The notes beneath the pieces were generated by a model. The model saw nothing but the letters and a program-made list of their open reading frames with translations, made no database searches and was not told where the DNA came from. A program made the position numbers and the translations under genes. This document shows, piece by piece, positions 57,456-64,000 of a stretch of 64,000 nucleotides of DNA; position 1 is the stretch's first letter; each line of letters opens with the position of its first letter. This DNA is from Halichondria panicea (taxonomy: Eukaryota > Porifera > Demospongiae > Suberitida > Halichondriidae): NCBI RefSeq assembly GCF_963675165.1, contig NC_087393.1:1617502-1681501 (forward strand), written 5' to 3'.

Positions 57456-58429
57456 GATGGATTTGATGTGTTTGAGGTTGATACAGACAACAAAGCAAAT
57501 AGGCCTGTTTTTCGTGGTAACAATGGAGTTGCTTTAGCGTCTGCTTTCAACTATTATCTCAAGTACTACTGCTATTGCTCTGTTAGTTGGGGTCTCAACG
57601 GTACAGGGGACCAGTTAAAGTTGCCCAGCACACTACCACTACCTAGCAAGGGGAAAAGAGTCATATTCCCCAACGGATACAGGTGAATGCAGTACTTTGC
57701 TTTGTGAGTTGCTCATTGTCCCTCATGCATTGCAGATACTACCAGAATGTGTGTACAGTGTCGTACTCGATGGCCTGGTGGGACTGGAACAGATGGGAGA
57801 GGGAGATAGACTGGATGGCCATGAACGGACTCAACCTTATCCTCTCGTTTACTGGACAAGAGGTGGCCTGGTATTTCTCATACACTCTTATTGGCTTAAC
57901 TGACGAAGAACTTGACCAGTACTTCTCTGGACCAGCTTTTCTTGCATGGCAACGTATGGGCAATATTCGTGGATGGGCTGGACCTCTGGATAAGGGGTGG
58001 ATATATGTGCAATACTATTTGCAAAAGACTATTTTTGAACAGACTCGAACATTTGGTATGATTAATGTTTTCCCTGGGTTTTCTGGTCATGTGCCCAAAG
58101 GTCTCTTAAGATTATATCCTGATTCTAACTTCACTCGAGCCACACAGTGGGGTCATTTTGGAACAGAATATTCAGAGGACTATCTTCTTGAGTTGCACAA
58201 ACCTACTACAGGCTGCTCATATTTTATTTTGGTGGAACTGATCATGTTTACAACGCTGACACTTACAATGAAATGCAACCTTCCAGCACTGACTTGAATT
58301 TCCTCAAAGAATCGAATGCAGCAATCTACAATGCTATGAAAAGTGTAGACCCTAATGCTACGTTCTTGATGCAAGGGTGGCTATTTAGAAATGAAGCAGG
58401 TATGTCAATTATAACCTTGTGTGCGCATG

Positions 58430-58922
58430 TGCAGTGAGGTATAAGGACCTAATACGGTTGTGTGTGTGCGTGTATGTGTCTGTCAATGCAGTTGTTCAAT
58501 GCTTAATGAAGTTCAAGCAAGAGTTTTATAGGCTTCTAGTCACAGATTGCAATTTGTTTTGTTCTCGAGTTAGATTGGTTTGCCATTCTTACAGTAGCCT
58601 TTTCAGAACAGTGCGTATATATAGCAAAACTTGTCCATGGAGTGTTGCTACTCTACTTAGTAGTTATAGCTCTGCACTTAGACCTCTATAGCTGCAATAG
58701 TGAGAAAAGAGCTGCAAAGCTGCACTTAGCTGTTTCATTCTGCAGCCATTAATTTTATGAACTTTTAACTTTTTGGTAACAACCATGGTCAATCATTTCC
58801 CACTTTTTGCACCAATGTAGTAAGTATAGCTAATTGGTACCTCCACGAGGCATCCATGGTCAATTATTTCCGCACCAATGTAGTACGCATATAGCTTTGG
58901 AGGTATCAGCACCCGCAGTGCT
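58430..58922. repeat. Dispersed GT-core repeat in NAGLU copy C intron 2
   Basis: Orthologous to 32098-32612 in copy B, with scattered substitutions and small indels. Confidence 0.7.
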
Positions 58923-61681
58923 TTCATTATAATATATCTTTTACAGGTTTTTGGACGAATGAAAGAATCAAGGCCTACCTATCAGGAGTGCCCAATGACG
59001 ATATGATCATTCTGGACCTCAGCAGCGAACAAGTTCCTATTTGGTCAAAGACAGAGTCCTTTTTCGGTAAACCATTCATTTGGTGTATGCTCCACAACTA
59101 TGGTGGCATTAGAGGTATTTATGGCAACCTGACGACTATCGGCAATGATCCTATTGATGCTCGACTCGCGAATGGTAGCACTATGGTCGGTGTTGGAATG
59201 ACCCCTGAAGCTATAGAGCACAACCCCATCATGTATGGTTTAATGGTGAGTACATGACAATCTATGCCTCGCGTAGCTGCACAAGGTAAACCCATTGTAA
59301 AGCTGTCTGTGTAGGTGTGTGTATTTCAGCTGTAACTGTAACTGCTCAACGGTTGTAATGCGAGTACATTTAACAGCTGGCTTCTAGTGACGTTTTCTTG
59401 GATTTGGACTCGTGGATTTGCTAAGTAAAGCTTCGTTCTTGATTTATGGCTTCTTCAGAATCGTGTGTAGCATCATCTGCTCGCATAACATTTCTATTCA
59501 ACTTATTAGTTACTTGCACTAAAGCGCTTAGCCTAGCTATTTGTCAGAAAAGAGCTGTACTTGCCAGAAGCATCAGCCATTGTGAACTTTAACCTTTTCA
59601 GATCCACCCCTTTTATTATTTTGTTGTCACAGGAAATGCACATAATACTAAACATAGACCAGAGGAGGCACGGTCAAAAAGTCACGTGGGCTTATAGGCT
59701 TATCATTTACTTGTGAAACTGAGTTCACCCTTGCATGCACCTTTGGATTTATACACCACCACTCTTAAAACAGAACCTATTGCGCCCCAGAACCCGCTTG
59801 AGAGAAGAGATTCAATGCCTTTTATTGCATTCTTTGATATACCACGTACAAAGATATGGAAAATTAGCCTTCTGTCGCTAGTTTATACATTTTTAATGTA
59901 CTGGTTTGCTGCACTGGGTAGATCTACGTAGCAAGTTTTCCAAGCAGACAAATAAACAAATAAAAAGCGTTAGCTGTTAGATGAAAAAATACGGTGCAAT
60001 CGTCAATAACGCAAGACAAAACTGTTTAATTTCTTCATTAAAAGTGACCCTCATTGCTGACCCTGTTTAACGTACTCCTCTGATCATAGATACTATCAAG
60101 ACGAGTGCATGAATGATACAGTATGATTTATTCTAAAGATATTCATGTTCTAGTAATGACTGCCATTTCACCTGTGCAGGGAGAGATGAGCTGGAGGAGC
60201 GAAAAGGTGGAGGCGGTTATGCCCTGGGTGGAGGACTACACCAGGAGACGCTACGGGACCATGACAGACAACATACGCAATGCATGGACACTACTCTTAA
60301 ATGGAGCCTACCAATTCCATTGGTCCTGGCAAATCAAATCACTACTTGTTCGCCACCCTAAATTTAACATGGCTTTTGACAAGCGATTCGCAATTTTTAA
60401 TATAGCCACAGCTTGGAGCTACCTGGTTACAGACACTGTGAACGGTAACGCTGACCCAAAAGTTGGACCTCTGCTGTACGACATTGTTGATATTGGTCGA
60501 CAAGTGATTGTCAATACGTTTGCTGATGTCTACACACTTTACACAAGTGCTCACTCTTCATACATGATCAAGAAGGACAGTAATGTCTACACTGCAATGA
60601 AAGACCTCGCAAAGTCATGGACGACAATGTTCGAAGATTTAGATATGCTTCTCGGCTCTAATGCTAACTTCTTACTCGGTACTTGGATCGATGACGCTCG
60701 TACGTCAGCCCAGCCAGGATCCTCCTCATCTGCTGTGGACAAGATTGAATATAATGCTCGGAACCAAATCACAATGTGGGGACCCAACGAGAACATTGAG
60801 GATTACGCTGCTAAGGAGTGGTCAGGCTTAGTGAGCAGCTACTATGCACAGCGATGGAAGCTCTTTATAAACACGATTGATGAATCGATTATGAACGATA
60901 AGGCTTTCAACAAAACTGCTTACGAGAGCATGTTGTTTACTCTCAAGAAGAACTGGGGGGAAAAGATTGAAGCATACCCCACCACCCCTACCGGAGATAC
61001 AATAGAATTGTCTAATAAACTAATGCAAAAGTACTATCACAATATGGACTATGTAAATGCAAAGTATATGTCGAAAATGGATGCCGATATACCGAGTGAC
61101 GATCTTTACGGGGGTGCTGTGAACTTGTGGGCTAATACCACTGAACAGTACGTGGTGTTGTGTGAGATGAATCCCAGCTGTGTGGGTTTCAGTTTCAGTT
61201 ACGTCAACAAGAATCCCAAGATGGTGTCCTTCAAGACCAAAGTCAGTGGAATCACCCTTGAAAAGGGACGCATGCTCTATGTGAAGCACTAACCATTAAA
61301 CGTACTAGACTTAATACATTTTTTTGTATGTATATGTAGGGGTACATATATACTTGACTGTTAGTGTATGTGTTGCGCACCAGAAACTATACATTTTACT
61401 TGACTTCCTAACCCTAGATTGAGTATGTACATGGATTGATTTTATTGTACGGGTATAGCTATAATTATATGGATATAGTCTGTTGTGATGATGAAATATT
61501 TTTAATCTGTCACAACAGTTAAGATTTGTCATGACTTGTGAAATACAAAACAGGGGGGTGCACTAATTCAAGAGCTTGATAAATACGAAGCTAATTAACT
61601 CAACAAATTGAAAAACTGTTCTATAAGTTAATAAATAAATACGAAGCCAATTACATATAACTGAAAAAACTGTTCTATAAG

Positions 61682-64000
<2,319 letters not shown>

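Larger units (their letters stand above)
53101..61292 (+). pseudogene. NAGLU: NAGLU copy C, 5'-truncated, split and frameshifted
   Basis: Homology to copy B starts at about 53101, inside the signal-peptide codons, so promoter and start ATG are missing. Breaks: an extra T at about 53142-53143 shifts frame; exon 1 is split after GATGGATT (53250-53257) by a 4.2-kb insertion and resumes at about 57456; a 25-bp deletion at about 58190-58192 shifts frame in exon 2. Segments: 53101-53257, 57456-57682, 57736-58399, 58947-59245, 60180-61292. The last two exons are still open and splice sites are intact. Introns and flanks remain almost identical to copy B, so inactivation is recent. A truncated transcript from an internal start cannot be excluded, but it would lack the signal peptide. 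Confidence 0.92.

Noticed and set aside
53250-57463. Helitron as the source of the 4.2-kb insertion
   Set aside because: A CTAG-like 3' end is present, but Helitrons insert between A and T without duplication, whereas GATGGATT is repeated here and no 3' hairpin is clear.

Overview
The window is animal nuclear DNA. Genes carry many short GT-AG introns (about 50-900 bp), noncoding DNA is AT-rich, and non-autonomous DNA transposons are dense. The gene types (a TKL-like kinase fused to Kelch repeats, a Roc-COR protein ending in a Death domain, a full-length MRP-type ABCC transporter, lysosomal NAGLU copies, DXO) and compact introns suggest an early-branching metazoan, most likely a demosponge. 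That lineage call is inference.

Layout. 1-2.3 kb: kinase / coiled-coil / Kelch gene (minus, runs off the left edge). 3.3-8.0 kb: complete seven-exon DXO/Dom3Z decapping exonuclease (minus). 8.3-17.0 kb: unrecognised plus-strand gene divergent from DXO, with a tandemly duplicated exon and mobile elements in its introns. 17-20.5 kb: almost entirely transposons (9-bp-TSD, TA-TSD and TTAA-TSD elements). 20.5-23.6 kb: Roc-COR-Death gene with a long palindrome in an intron. 23.6-26.8 kb: decayed duplicates of the NAGLU 3' end and of DXO. 27.4-35.0 kb: two head-to-head, apparently intact NAGLU genes sharing a 149-bp intergenic promoter. 35.0-42.7 kb: nested insertions ending in a 5.3-kb foldback element made of an 8-bp satellite. 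42.8-52.8 kb: complete 28-exon ABCC1-like transporter (minus). 53.1-61.3 kb: broken third NAGLU copy split by a 4.2-kb insertion holding a PHD-finger gene fragment and a second satellite. 61.7-64.0 kb: 3' end of a second ABCC copy, running off the right edge.

The right half is a tandem segmental duplication. Unit 1 (about 30.96-53.10 kb) carries NAGLU (+) and ABCC (-) tail to tail. Unit 2 starts at about 53.10 kb, inside NAGLU exon 1, and repeats the same order. Because the two units are nearly identical, each one gives the empty site for insertions in the other. This proves four insertions and fixes their target-site duplications by direct comparison.

Exon models were built by hand from reading frame, splice-site consensus and phase. 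For DXO, the NAGLU copies and ABCC every junction phase agrees, so those models are strong. The 8.3-kb gene and the PHD gene are tentative.
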